Shown: positions 1 through 12,310 of the stretch, piece by piece | How the letters are laid out: the number at the start of each line of letters is the position of its first letter | Position numbering within the stretch: position 1 is the stretch's first letter | Assembly (NCBI RefSeq): GCF_963676685.1 | Contig: NC_092344.1 | Location: 89,682,749-89,746,748, forward strand | DNA: 64,000 nt | Reading direction: 5' to 3' | Origin: Mytilus edulis | Lineage: Eukaryota; Mollusca; Bivalvia; Mytilida; Mytilidae | Translations under genes and position numbers: made by a program | Notes under the pieces: generated by a model | The model's database searches: none | Seen by the model: the letters and a program-made list of their open reading frames with translations, nothing else | What the model was told of the DNA's origin: nothing

Positions 1-26
1 TAGATGTCTATGTTTATATGAAATAG

Positions 27-3000
27 AAAAACACTCTCATTGTAAATGACTTATCAGGGAGTGGTACTGGACAGTTAGTTTGGTATGAACATCCACAGAC
101 TGATAGCATCAGTAATCCTTGGCACCATTTTATCATTGCTGACCATTCGGACACTTTTTTTGATATAACAACATTGACCACACCTACAGGGACCAATACT
201 GTCATAGTAACAACTGGCTTCTTTTCAAATCAACTAAAAATCTACTGGACAACAGATCCCGCAGGAAAATGGACGGACACTCTCAAGGTTGTTTCCCTAT
301 TTTCTTTTTGTTTGTTATTAAGTCTTCCCACATATACTAAACAATCTGAAGCATTTGTAATGTATATATGAGTTTTCTGAGATAATCCATTTGTCAATTA
401 ATCAGCAATACAATTCCTTAAAATTTCAACTCAACGGTTTAGGTCCTAAAAATTAAAAATAACTTGAAATTACGTTCTTAATCGATTCCAAGATTTAAAT
501 AAAATAAGATGATATAGGAATAAAAATTGTTAACTTTTTCTACACTTATAAAGTTGAATACGAAATGTATAAACACACCGCCAAGACCGGTCAAAACGAG
601 GACGTTTATTTGATGTCTCATGTTGATAGAATCAATGCTACCCTATATATCAGTATATGCGCTTAAAAGAACCATTGCAGTGCTCTAAAACTTGGAGAGT
701 TCCGTATAGTTGTGCTTATTTAAAATCAACATTTTTGTCCATTTTCTTATCTAAATGCCACATGTACCCATTTTCAATAGCAGTGCATACCTCCGCCAAC
801 CCACTCTCCAGAATCTACCTATACCTAATCAATTGATCGTTCTCGTCCCGAATATGCACTAGCCATTATACTTACAATCAACAACGTACTGAAATAAAGA
901 GGCATGGCACTGTGTAAAAAAATCATTTTGTTGTGTTCATGTGATTTTAGTTTCTATTTTTTTTTTACTTTTAGATTAAATCAAGAGTAATTGAAGAACA
1001 TATCGGTCATGTGTTTGATGTTCAGATTGATGACGTAAATAACGATGGGAAATCAGATTTGTTAGTCACCTCAAATGGTCTTAGTAATACCGCCGTCTAT
1101 GTTTATGAAATACCAGCGGATTTCAGGTATAATTTCTTATACAAAATGATAAAGAATTATTTATATTTAGCGTTTAATAATAGTTGAATTTAAGATCAGT
1201 TATAGTATCTATTAAACCCAAACATACTCCAATCTGTACATGTCACATGAAATGATAAATCCTTAATTACCATATGCAGGATACTGTAATATAATTAATT
1301 CTTTTTACGCTTAATTGAGGACTTCAGACACTGGGTCGAAACTTTAAAGAAATACTGACAGTTTTATAAGAATCAATGCATCGATTTCAGAGTTTCCTGG
1401 AATTGATCTAGCAACGTACATATTGACATTTATCTTTACTGGCAGTTAGATTTACAAGTAGTGTTCTGGCAATCCAATATTGATGTTTAGATTTATTGGC
1501 AGTGTTCTAGCAATTCAATATTGCCATTTAGATTTACTAGCAGTGTTCTAGAAATCAAACATTGACATTTGATTTACTGGCAGTGTTCTAGCAATGAACA
1601 TATTGACATTTAGATTTATTGGTAGTGTTCTAGCAATCCCATATTGACATTTAAATTTACTGGCAGTGTTCTAGTAATCAACTATTGACATTTAGATATA
1701 TTGAGTGTTCTAGCAATAAATATATTGACGTTTAGATTTATTGGAAGTGTTCTAGCAATCAAATATTGATATTTAAATTTACTAGCAGTGTTCTATATAG
1801 CTAGCTATGAACATATTAAATATTTAGATTTACTGGTAGTGTTCTAGCAATGTACACATTGACGTTTAGATTTACTGGCAGTGTTCTAGCAATATACATA
1901 TTGAACTTAAATTCAACTGACAGTGTAATAGCAATGTACATATTGACGTTTAGATTTATTGACATTGTTCTAGCAATGTACATATTGATATTTAGATTTA
2001 CTGGCAGTATTCTAGCTATATACATATTGATCTTAAATTTAACTGGCAGTGTTCTAGCAATGTAAATATTGACGTTTAGATTTATTGACAGTGTTCTAGC
2101 AATGAACATATTGACGTTTAGATTCATTAACAGTATTCAAGCAATCAGAAGTTAGAACATATTGATATTTAGATTTACTGGCAGTGTTCAATTAATGTGC
2201 ATATTGACAAGTAGATTTATTGACAGTATTCAGGCAATGAACATATTGATAAATTAGATTTATTGGCAGTTGTCTAGCAATATACATATTGAAGTGTTAT
2301 AGCCACGAGAATACTCATATTTAGATTTACTGACAGTGTTCTGGCAATGAATATATTGACATACATGTTTACTTTTAGAGTTCTAGACATTTAGATTTTC
2401 TTATAGTGTACTAGCAATGGACATATTGACTTTTGAATAAACTGACATTGCTCTTAGTGAACATATTGAAGAGGGGCAAAACAAACTGACAACGCAATGG
2501 CTAAAACGGGAAAAGACAAACAGACAAATACGAACTTATGATTTGCTTACATTGCTGTAGCAACAAACCAATTGAAAATATCAACTTTATGGTTTATTGA
2601 TGCTGCTCTTGCAATGAACACAATAGTATTGAGTCGACTGATATTTTTTTAAGCAATAAACACATTATGGTCTCAGAATTTACCGACAGTTATCTAGAAA
2701 AAAAGATATTGTCAAAATATGATAATTTAAATTTACATATTTTAAATCCGTTATAGCACTAATTAGAAAGAAAATTGATTTTTTATGTCTGATCATTTCA
2801 TTGGTTTCTATAATATGTCTGGTTGAATATACAAATTATATAATGCTAATCATATGATTTGATTTCAGAACGCAAACGTTTACTCGACACACAATCATGA
2901 CAGGTTTTAAATCACACAATCTTCTTCCCGGCGGTGGTGCACCAGGATCGGCTAAAACTATTAGGAATCCATCCATAAACAATGGGTAATTATCCCAACG

Positions 3001-3983
3001 TATATGTTACTAGATATAAAAAATACTTAGTTCTGGTATGATTATATACCAATGAGACAACTATCAACTCAAAGTATAAACAATTATAGGTTACCGTCAG
3101 CCTTCAACAATGAGAAAAGCCCACGTATTACAGTTATCTTTAAAATAGGGTCTGAATGGGGTTTACCAGGGGCGGATCCAGCCATTTTAAAAATGGGGTT
3201 CCTAACCCAGGACAAAGGGGGGGGGGGCTTCCAATTACATGTCCCCATTCAAATGCATTGATCGTCCCAAAAAAAGGGGGGGTTCCAACCCCCGGAACCC
3301 CCCCTGCGGATCCGCGCCTGTTTACAGAAGTAGAGAGTAATTGTCCAGTAATGTATTAGCTATGTTTATAAATAAAATAAAAAAACAGTCTTAGTAATGA
3401 TATAAACATTATTTGTAGATTTTACTATGAAGTTAGATTGATAAGCTTTAACAGTAATTTAGTAAAGATCTTTGTCTATGAGTTTACATGGATCGTAACT
3501 AAATCCACGGTCTCTATAAACAACATCATCATAACAATAAAGATGGGCTATCCGGCCGTTTTTTATAAAAAAATAAATAAAAAATATTCTAATTTGATGC
3601 ATTTAGATGACTACTTCATGTGAGTTGTGAAATTTTTTGTCGTTTAGAAGAAAATTCAAAACTTTGGGATGGTGGACTATATCCACCCTGATTTTTCATT
3701 TATTTTGTAGAAATATGTTTAGCTTAAAATTGTGTTTGTACCAATTTCTTTCAGAAAGCCCCTCATTTTATTGTCCGGTGACGATGACAGCCATGCTTAC
3801 ATCTTGAATGCTGTTTCTGAAAGTGTATCTGATTGGTCATACCATTCTAATAAAATACTAGATACAAAAAGTGGAACCGTTGGTGGAATCACGTCGCATG
3901 ATATAGATGGAGATGGAAATCTTGAGATATTCGTTCCTGCATATTCAAATAATTTAATACATATCTTCAAACTTTTGCCATAA
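27..3983 (+). CDS. FG-GAP/VCBS repeat protein, 3' exons (5' end outside window)
   Basis: Four exons can be read: about 27-287, 975-1126, 2869-2995 and 3755-3983 (stop TAA). Junctions are GT-AG and the phases agree (0, 2, 2). The protein resembles the FG-GAP/VCBS beta-propeller family, usually extracellular or secreted proteins whose blades bind calcium. Two calcium-loop signatures of the D-x-[DN]-x-D-G type are visible: DVNNDGKSD in exon 2 and DIDGDGNLE in the last exon, each followed by a hydrophobic strand. The last exon ends shortly after a final strand (HIFKLLP), so this is the C-terminus. The first exon is less certain at its 5' side: an in-frame TAG at 24-26 could be part of an intron acceptor (AG at 25-26) or a real break. 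Function beyond a propeller-like calcium-binding fold cannot be given; the gene start lies before the window. Confidence 0.8.
1405..2475. repeat. 42-bp minisatellite in an intron of the FG-GAP gene
   Basis: About two dozen imperfect tandem copies of a unit near 42 bp. Each contains GACATTTAGATTTACTGGCA followed by GTGTTCTAGCAATGAACATA or close variants. Copies drift more at both ends than in the middle (1840-2150). Open frames on both strands here only reflect the unit length being divisible by three. Confidence 0.9.
3167..3320. mobile_element. Palindromic MITE, CAGGGGCGGATCC ends, 5-bp TSD
   Basis: The 154-bp element starts CAGGGGCGGATCCA and ends GCGGATCCGCGCCTG, so the ends are near-perfect inverted repeats. 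Inside are G-runs and C-runs that also pair. TTTAC flanks it on both sides (3162-3166 and 3321-3325). A related copy lies at 25695-25842. It lies in the last intron of the FG-GAP gene. Confidence 0.8.
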
Positions 3984-4020
3984 ATTAAACATTACAGCAA
4001 CTATACGAATATGTACTTTT

Positions 4021-4034
4021 AATAAATGAATAAA
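4021..4034 (+). terminator. Poly(A) signals of the FG-GAP gene
   Basis: Two AATAAA hexamers (4021-4026 and 4029-4034) lie about 40 bases after the stop codon at 3983 and fit a short 3' UTR. Confidence 0.6.
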
Positions 4035-4640
4035 GAAAGGAAAGTTTCTTCTTTTGTACCATGCCCCATTTTGCGGTGTTTCATATTCTAAAGTCTATCT
4101 GAATCTGTTTGAAAATTCCGCTCAACCCGATACTAGGGGCAGTGCTCCGTGTTGGCGGCTTCATTGTGACTGAGATTAAGAACAGCAATAAAAGCGCTGT
4201 TTCTTTGGTTTTTGTGTGTTTTTGGTGTGCATGTACTGGTTTTGCGTCATTCATGGATACTCCATAATCTTTGTTTTTCAAATACATTTTAGAGACGTGT
4301 TATAAAGCAAACAATGTGGAAATGAAAAAAATATGGCGTACTAATTTGTAATAAATGTTGTAAAAACAGCAAGATGAAAGGTCAACATGCAATTTTCACC
4401 ATCACCACATATACCTTTAGAAAGGAAAAAACAGTTTAACTTAATTGGAAATGCAAATAATTGTGTCAACTTGTGATTTTCAATAAGTCAAATCTTTAAA
4501 TTAATGAATGTTATCACAAACACAAAGATGTAAATGGAATATATATTGTAGAAAATGACAAACAGAATTTGAAATATTTACCGGTCGACTGATATGTATA
4601 TTAATTAGTATGATTGTCCATTGGTACCGCAGGTAAACAT
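4035..4640. other. Intergenic, no feature seen
   Basis: AT-rich DNA after the FG-GAP gene. No ORF, RNA gene or clear repeat was recognised. Confidence 0.5.
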
Positions 4641-4649
4641 ATCCAAAAT

Positions 4650-5115
4650 GAGCCTGAGAGAGGCATACGATACCAGAGGGACATTCATTCTCATAAATCA
4701 AACTTTAACTGACACTGCAATGGCTCAAAAAGAAAAAGACCTATAGACATACAATAGTACACAAAACACAACATAGAAAACTAAATACTTCAACAAGCAA
4801 CACTAACTCAACAAAAAACTGGGGATGTTCCCAGGATCCTGATCCCGTGACATATGGCACCTGTTGTGTTGTTCATGCTAATACATACCCGATAATGATT
4901 CCACTTCGGTAAGTCACATTCGGGAAAGGGGGAAGGGATATTTACGACATGAGGCTATATCATTTGTGAAACGGATATTCTATAACGGTCAACCAACTCA
5001 TGATGGCGTCCGTAAAACTTATGACGGGATGATTACATCTTCAACACTTGGAACTCTTGGTTTAATAGCTTCCTTTTGATCAGCAACCCACTATCATGAA
5101 TCATGATACGAAATA
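4650..5115 (-). mobile_element. Penelope-like element, 3'-end fragment (copy 1)
   Basis: On the minus strand this reads like the 3' end of the reverse-transcriptase element at 46075-47160. It has the end of the RT coding part (around 4990-5110, matching the CAACTCATGATGGCGTCCGT stretch), then a non-coding tail with the GATACCAGAGGGACATTCA box near 4670. It is heavily mutated and the coding part is cut off upstream. Confidence 0.65.
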
Positions 5116-5499
5116 AAAGCCCTGGGCGTCAGTTATATCAATATAATTTAAATTCTTTCTGGCAATTTTTGTTAGAGTCGGTGCGTTTATGCATGTTAGT
5201 TTGTTTAAATGCAATATTCAACTGTTTGTCAATCTTCTGTTAATGTTCCTGGCTGAGTAACATCTCTTTTGTTTTTAACTTTTTATAGTTGTTTTGTCTA
5301 TTATAGAATTTGGGATTCGTGACAGATCTTTGCTGCATCTGATTACTGACTATATGTATGCATGATTTGTGGGTTGTTTTGTCCATTTCTGTTATATCAG
5401 CTCCTTGAATGACGTTCCAGCGTTATAATTGGGTATTTTATTAAAATAAATGCATCAATAGTGATTGAATCGACAGTATTTGTGCAATAAAAATAAAAT

Positions 5500-5612
5500 T
5501 TAGAACGCAAAATGGAATAATACCAAAGACACAACAACCCGATCAAAAAGCATGCAGATAGCCAATGGGTCTTTAACGCAGCGAGAAAATCCCGAACCCG
5601 AAGTTGGGCCTC
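5500..5612 (+). repeat. Dispersed mussel repeat (AATGGAATAATACCAAAGAC type)
   Basis: This stretch shares the core of a family also seen at 9709-9890, 16388-16495, 30128-30250 and 48940-48968: a run ending in AGAGACAACAACCCGACC, then a GCAGCGAGAAA box. This copy is the most diverged of the five. Confidence 0.6.
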
Positions 5613-5639
5613 AGCTGTTCCCTAGATAAAATTGTGTAC

Positions 5640-6080
5640 TAGTTCAGTGAAAATCGACGTCATACAAAACTCAAAAACATATAAAAGAACTACAATTGCC
5701 AATATAGAATAAAGAAACACACAATAAAAAGAGGGCCGAAAGATACCAGAGGGACATTCAAACTCATAAATCGAAAATAAACTGACAACGCCATAGCCAA
5801 AAATGAAAAAGACAAAAAGACAAATAATAGTACAGATAACACAAGTCAACATAAAAAACTAAAGACTTAAGCAACACGAACCCCGACAAAACCTGGGGGT
5901 GATCTCAAGTGCTCCGGAAGGGTAAGCAGATCTTGTTCCTCATGTCACGGGCACCTTTCGTGTTGCTCATGTTAGTACAAACCCGGTAAATAGTCTAGTT
6001 CTGTAGGCCACATTAGTGAAAAGGGAACGGGATTGTAGTTATGACATAAGGGACATGTCCGATATTATCAGTGATATTCC
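5640..6080 (-). mobile_element. Penelope-like element, 3' tail (copy 2)
   Basis: It is collinear with the tail at 46075-46440. In order it has the GATACCAGAGGGACATTCAA box, a stretch near AACTGACAACGCCATAGCC, GTGCTCCGGAAGGGTAAGCA, and a final stretch of the GGTAAATAGTCTAGTTCTGT kind. No RT coding part is attached here; RT pieces of the same family lie 1.6 kb to the right. Confidence 0.7.
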
Positions 6081-7700
6081 ATATTAGACGTTAAGCACGA
6101 TATTGCGTCTCAAATGGTAACGTCAAATTTTTACGTTTTACGGCGATTACCGATTATTTGGGATACGTTTTGTATTTCGCTTGCAGTTTTTGTTTTGCAC
6201 ATCAATATGGATACTTCTTATAATGTTTTGTTGTACTGAATATGCATTGAATATTTCTCAATGAAGGTAACGTAAGCAACAAACAACAAAATATATCGTA
6301 TTTGGGTAATGCATATCTTTATGAAATGAGAAGATATATACGGCATGATGAGTGCCAATGAGACAACTCTCTACCAGAGATCAATTGACATAAAACGTAT
6401 TAAAGTGCAATGTTTTCCCATTTAGATCCGAAAAGGAGGAGGATATATATTTTGCTTTAATATAAAAAGTTTGTCGAGAATAACAAGTTAAACGGGTCTT
6501 GCTTATAAAATTCACTATACTTAATAGCGGTACAATATTAGATTATGAAATGAAACGATTGTCAGAAAAAAGGGTTAATTATAATTCATCTCATATGTTT
6601 ACAAGCTTTGTATGATGTGGAGAGGTATATAGCCACGCTTTAGGCCCAATTTTATTTTCACTTTCAATTCTATACACATGAATCTTATTGCAGAGAAATA
6701 AAAAAAAAAATCGCAGTCAGTTTACGCTTCCCAAATTTGAAAATTTGATAAAGATGATTTGTTATCCTCTTGTGATACAAAACTTTTTCACAACGTAAGA
6801 ACCTCATCTAAACCAAACAAACCCAGTCGTCGGATTTTTTTTTATGATGCTTTGTAGTCTTTTTGATAGTATTTGACTATAAAAAAAATTCTATCTGAGG
6901 AACTATATACAGATGATCCACCATAAATAGCGTACCCCGAATCGACAACGTTGAAAACATACGAAAATCGTCCAGTGGACAAACTTGCAAGACATTTCAT
7001 TTCTTTGAAAACGAAGTCGTTTTGACTACGCAAGTTATCACAAAGTATGTAGCTGTTTTGTAAATTTAAAGCACAATTACGGAAAAGGACTATTTAGCAT
7101 GCAACTAATCTAAATTTTTAATAAATAACGTCGCAAATGACAATTTATTTGTAAAAAATGGCGAAATCCGACATTGGACATCTTGCAAGACATTTGCCAG
7201 AAGCCGTTGCATTTTGATATGTGACATCATATGTAGTGTGAGTGCTCCAAAAATTCGATTTTGATATGGTCTATGTATGCACATAGGTGAGCCGAATTTA
7301 CACAAACGAAATATCATATTATCTTATATTTTAAAACCTATAAATTTTGATAACTTAACATCTTCCAAAATCTGACCAATATGAACACTATTTGTTTTTG
7401 CCAAAAAATAGCGTTGGTCGTAACAGAAACACATATCCAGTAATATTGTTATACTTTATATATGAAGCATATCATTCATTCGAATTTTCGTGGATATAAC
7501 ACTATTTTGAAGAACACAAACACCCCTGCTAAAGTGATTATGCGTATAGTCTGTTGCGTCTGACACGCATATTTTTGACGTTTTGTCAATATGTTGTCCT
7601 TATTTTAGACTAAAGTAAAATATGATAAAACAATTTGTACTTTTTTTCGGCATAGTATTTACCTGTCTAGTCTATGAATATAAGTTTTATATAACTTAAC
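6081..7700. other. Mostly unassigned intergenic DNA
   Basis: At 6325-6400 is a short diverged piece of the ATATAGGAAGATGTGGTATG-type repeat (GAGTGCCAATGAGACAACTC box). The remainder is AT-rich with no supported gene. Confidence 0.45.
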
Positions 7701-8262
7701 TGTTATGATTTTATAGAAAAGCTGTTTATTAGTGTGGACTGGTTGATTACACGGTATTGACGCAATAACGTGCGTAACGTCACAACGGTCAACCAACTCG
7801 TGATGGCGACCGTAAAATTAACGAAGGAACGATTTCCCATTTGGAACTCTTGATTTAATAGCTTCCTTGTGAGCAGCAACCCTCTATAAAGGAAATCGTG
7901 ATAGGAAATACAAGCCCGGGAATATCGTATCAATTAGAAGATATATACTCCGTATGCAGGCGCTGCTGGAATGTTGCTACTTAGAAATTGGGAGTGAAAA
8001 TCGACTTCATACTAAACTCCAAAACATATAAATGATCTAAAATTAAAGTATACCTCTAAAGCCAACGTAGAATTAAGAAACACACAGCAATACACACAGT
8101 AAAAGAGAGGCGAGAGCTTCCAGAAGGACATTCAACTTGAACTCCTAGAGAGAAGCTGAAATCATCTCTTTTATCGTAAAGTTTTGTTTTCAATCGACCC
8201 TCATTGTCAATTTCTAAATGTAAGTCAAGATATGAGGCAGACAAATAGGAATGCCTACTCAA
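7700..8262 (-). pseudogene. Penelope-like reverse transcriptase, broken C-terminal fragment
   Basis: Two minus-strand pieces match the C-terminal half of the RT at 46380-47160. One at 8140-8262 contains SASYLDLHLEIDNEG and KLYDKRDDFSF. One at 7700-7933 contains IRYSRACISYHDFL and LLLTRKLLNQEFQM, after which the frame shifts. The piece expected between them is replaced by about 150 bp of tail-type repeat (7985-8135). No catalytic motif remains. It is a dead copy. Confidence 0.8.
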
Positions 8263-8869
8263 ATCAACTGATCATCATCGGGGCAATCAATTAGAAATCG
8301 AACAATTACAGAAGACGGTGTCTACCATGCACTTGCAGATTTATTAAAACAAATATTTGTGTACTGGTATAGACTTGAGCACTCCCCATCTCATCTGTTG
8401 AGTCGAGCCTTTTAATGAATATAAATCTAGCAATAAGCAGTCAAATAATTCATGGTACTCCAATATAAGGTGTTTTACAGTGAAAAACGTGATATTAACC
8501 TATCCATCTACACAAAACTAGTAAGTACAAATAAATTTAAATTGTATTAAAAAAATGTCTCCAAAAGAACTTTCTTAAAAAAAAATAGCCATTCAAACGA
8601 TACTGGAAGACTAAGTACATATTTTAAGTTCAAAGGAGCAGGTTCGATAAGATCCTAAAATGGCCTTCTATTGTACCTCAAATTTCAAATTAGGATTTAT
8701 TGACCAATATCACAAGGAATCATAGCTAATACATTGACTAGATAAGAAATAGGCTTATTTGTTGAAAAATTACGTTCCTGCGTTCTACTGATGACGTCGC
8801 AGACAGTACTCATTTTGATTTCCCACGAAAAATCAATGAAAATTGGTAAATTTTGCATTGATTATTGGA
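8263..8869. other. Intergenic, nothing recognised
   Basis: AT-rich DNA between a dead RT and a foldback. I see no coding or repeat signal. Confidence 0.4.
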
Positions 8870-8992
8870 CAGGAAACATGCATAGAGCGCATACGTCGAC
8901 AAAAAAGATTTTTGAACACAATGTTTGGAATGACATTTCACATGTTTAACTTGAATATTTAGTTTGTCGACGCCTGCGCTCTATGTTTCCTG
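8870..8992. repeat. Foldback (inverted repeat, about 30-bp arms)
   Basis: The left arm CAGGAAACATGCATAGAGCG, continuing to GTCGACAAA, pairs with the right arm TTTGTCGACGCCTGCGCTCT, continuing to ATGTTTCCTG. The spacer is about 58 bp. The ends CAGG...CCTG look like a small transposon remnant, but no clear target duplication is seen. Confidence 0.7.
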
Positions 8993-9708
8993 GTTCTAAA
9001 TTTGGTTGAAATCTGGCCAATTTTGTCAAATTTCGTCAAAATCTCTTATTTTAACCTATTTTGGATGTAGAAATCAACGCTTTAAAATAAAACTTTGACG
9101 CAAATAGTTAAATTTTACTTTCTAACATGTCTTTTAGACAATTTCAAGCATATTTTATCTTGTACAATTAAATTTTATAATCGGGGCCAAATATGGCCCT
9201 TACCGAACTTACTCCCTTGCTTTCAATTACGAAAATTACTTAAACATAAAAAAAAAATAACAGCAGAAGAACCGTAACAAAATTAATTTTAACGGAGTAA
9301 CCAGTCTGAGAATACAAACTGGGAGACATGAACGCAAACTAAATATTATTTCAGGAAAACGGAAAATCTTGTCCAGATGCGAAAGGCTCTGTCAACACTT
9401 TTCACTTAATTTAATAGAAAATGAGCTTCATTTTGTTTTTAGAGTGCCCTAGCTAGCTCTATATAGCTCACCACGATTAGAATTTTCACAAAAAAATATT
9501 AAAAAAAAATCCATATCTGAAAAATACATAAATTAAGAAAATCTCTTTTATCTGGATAATGACGTATGAAGATTTAGTTTTAATACAGATTTTAGTATGA
9601 TATACATAAATAAAAATTTCCAGATCAGACGGGGAAAAAAAAAGAGATAAAAGTTAATATAAATTAAGAGTTATTCCTCTTTGTACTGGCTCTCTCCTAT
9701 CATAAAAT
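8993..9708. other. Intergenic, nothing recognised
   Basis: AT-rich with short homopolymers; no supported gene or repeat. Confidence 0.4.
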
Positions 9709-9890
9709 TGAGAATGGAAATGGGGAATGTGTCAAAGAGACAACAACCCGACCAGAGACATATATATACGGTCTCTGACCCGACCATATATGGAAGTGTT
9801 TAACGACCTTGATTGGCTTTTCAGCCCTCGCACGGTCGGTAACCCGAACATAGAGCAGACAACAGCAGAAGGTCACCTGTACAACATGTA
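9709..9890 (+). repeat. Dispersed mussel repeat (GAGAATGGAAATGGGGAATG)
   Basis: This is a clear copy of the family seen at four other places in the window. It starts AAATTGAGAATGGAAATGGG and has AGAGACAACAACCCGACCAG, then an AGCAGAAGGTCACC box. The ORF over it is incidental. Confidence 0.75.
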
Positions 9891-10690
9891 CATATTTTTT
9901 ATAATCTCATTTCCATATTTGTTCTAAATCATATTTAATTAATTTATTAACAATCAGTATGTATGCAAGATTGTATGTGCTTTCAGTGATATTGTTTGCC
10001 TTAAATTACCGGAGAATAAAGGCTTTTTCCCCTGGAGAAAAAACCCAATATGAAAAAAAAATGGCTTAAAATTATTCCCAAAAATACACCTTTTTCCCCA
10101 AACAGTAGTAATTGAGCATGAATACAAACTGAAAAAAAAACACTCATATAAACATTTTTCATGTCTAAAATGACTATATGTGCAGATTTTAGGGTCTATC
10201 TATGTATCATCACAGACAATAAGGGGTCTTTATATTTCAAATGCCTTGAGGGTTTAAATTACCTCTTGCAAGGGGGTCTGCAAATTGAACTTCCAGTCAA
10301 ATTCATGGTTTATTATACAATTGTAAATTTCCCAATTTGATAAAAATGACGCATATTTTCCCAATAAAAAAGGGTAGAGGTAGTTTTGAAAAAAGCAAAC
10401 AATATCACTGTTTTTTTGTTGTTGTAGATATTGTATAAACTTTGTGAATTATTGATTTAATATATATGCTCTTCATGGGCCCTTTGGTTAGGAATAAAGA
10501 TATTTGATTTTGATTTCATATGTTCAGTACTTCAGTATTTTGATGTCTTATATCATCCTCAATACACCCATTTACACCCTAAATTTTAACACGCTGTTTG
10601 AAATATTTGCCACTGTGGTTTCATCATAAAAAACTAATCATAGGTGGCGCTTCAATTGCTCGAACCATTTTCAATTGCGAGACCACCCCC
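9891..10690. other. Intergenic, with a small LINE-tail relic
   Basis: Mostly featureless. At about 10475-10515 GGGCCCTTTGGTTAGGAATA followed by a TTTGATTTTGATT run resembles the 3' end of the LINEs elsewhere in the window. Confidence 0.4.
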
Positions 10691-10699
10691 TAGGACAAC

Positions 10700-11360
10700 A
10701 TTGTTTATCTGCTCAGACAATATCCAAAATGGACGATTTCGCGCACAATGAATGTCTGGAATGTCGATTTTTACTTTAATTTTCCCTGCGTATTTGGTAA
10801 GATATAAGCAAAATCATCAACTAAGAACATAACTGAGAATTAAATTGAAACCTCTAAATATTTTAAAAGCCTGAATTTTTAATGTGAAACGTGAAATCAT
10901 ATGTGAAATAAGGACACCAAGATGTATTTGTCGCAAAATGCGCAGTCGCATAGACCCAACGAAATACACAAAAGTTTAACAAAACTCCCGGGCGATAAAA
11001 GTCGCAGGTCTAATAGAATGTGCCAAATCACATGCTCGAAACATGGCTTTGGGAGGTTGTCAATGTCTCTCATAAATGTAACAGTCCGAGGCAGAAACTC
11101 TTGTGGTCCTGCATTATGCATAGAGAAATTTGCATCCTCACAACTTTCGCGCAAGCCTGTCAGAAATGTCGCGCAGACGCAAGGTTTTTATCAAACACCT
11201 GTCAGCAACACTGCGCACGCAGTGTCACAATACATTGACAAAATGACCCGCATGACTTTAACTTCTAAAATGGAAATGTGTTTAAAAAGCAGAGTTAATG
11301 AATTTGAGAAATCAAAATGGCTGGTAATATTGCATTGTCTCCCTTTCAAGCCTTTGTAAC
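10700..11360 (+). promoter_or_regulatory. Possible NRF1 upstream region or 5' exon zone
   Basis: This stretch is less AT-rich and has more CpG than its surroundings (TTTCGCGCACAATG near 10740, TTTCGCGCAAGCC near 11147, TGTCGCGCAGACGC near 11168). It lies about 3.4 kb before the first coding exon recognised for NRF1, so it is a reasonable place for its promoter or a non-coding first exon. Two stretches loosely resemble NRF1 binding sites (near 10937 and 11210). ORFs on both strands (145 and 85 codons) have no recognisable domains. This is inference from composition and position only. Confidence 0.3.
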
Positions 11361-11968
11361 TGTCAGTCAGATTATATGACAGTGGAAAAAAGATTTCCTG
11401 GACTTGTATCTTCTTTATTATTAAAAATAATTGCACCCCTCTTTATGAAAAGTTGGTCCAAATATACTGATTTTTCTCTTTTTAAAAGTTAAAAAATATT
11501 CAGTTGGTTTATTTTTATTCTTATTTAACAATAAAGTGACCCCTTGTCTGATGGTATCCTTCATTTGGGGGGTTGTTCCTAAAGTGCTTGAGTTTTTTTT
11601 GGTTCTTTTTGAATAGTGTATGGATGGAGGGGAGGTCCTTTTGGCTTCACACATTTTCTCTCATTAAATTATGTCAATTTTTTATGAGATCTAATATTTG
11701 AAATTCTAGTTTGAAATGACAAAGAATTAAAAGGTACATATGAGGGTAAGAATCTGGTAGCCCACATGATGAATGAGAGTATTATTAAAATATTTGTTGA
11801 AATAACTTTGACGAAAAAAATTGAGGCTCATTTAACACTAACGGTAGCAGAAAACAGATGTTTGACACTTGAGTGGCCTTCCACAGTACTACTTCTGTAT
11901 TTTAGTGTTTGCTTACTACAGTGTACTTATCTGTCAAAAAAGTCCCATTTGTATAAATTAATACATTT

Positions 11969-12310
11969 TTATGCCCCCACCTACGATAGTAGAGGGGCAT
12001 TATGTTTTCTGGTCTGTGCCTCCGTTCGTCCGTCCGTCTGTGCCTCTGTTCGTCCGTCCGGTTAAAGTTTTTGGTCGAGGTAGTTTCTGATGAAGCTGAA
12101 GTCCAATCAACTTGAAACTTAATACACATGTTCCCCATGATATGATCTTTCTAATTTTAATGCCAAATTATAGTTTTGACCCCAATTTCATGGTCCACTG
12201 AACATAGAAAATGATAGTGCAAAGTTCAGGTTAAAGTTTTTGGTCAAGGTAGTTTTTGATGAAGTTAAAGTTACATCAACTTGAAACTTAGTACACATGT
12301 TCCCTATGAT
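11969..12310 (+). repeat. Dispersed repeat (ATGCCCCCACCTACG type), left part
   Basis: It begins TATGCCCCCACCTACGATAG and carries CCGTCCGTCTG-type short repeats, then a box ending ACTTGAAACTTAATACACAT. A 170-bp internal segment starting GTTAAAGTTTTTGGTC is present twice. The copy is interrupted at TATGAT (12305-12310) by a LINE and resumes at 14287. Confidence 0.8.

Noticed and set aside
1816..2127. Open frames on both strands coding IARTLSINLNVNIY-type repeats.
   Set aside because: They arise from the 42-bp minisatellite, whose unit is a multiple of three.
10897..11359. Overlapping ORFs of 145 (+) and 85 (-) codons.
   Set aside because: No recognisable domain on either strand. The less AT-rich composition lengthens frames by chance.
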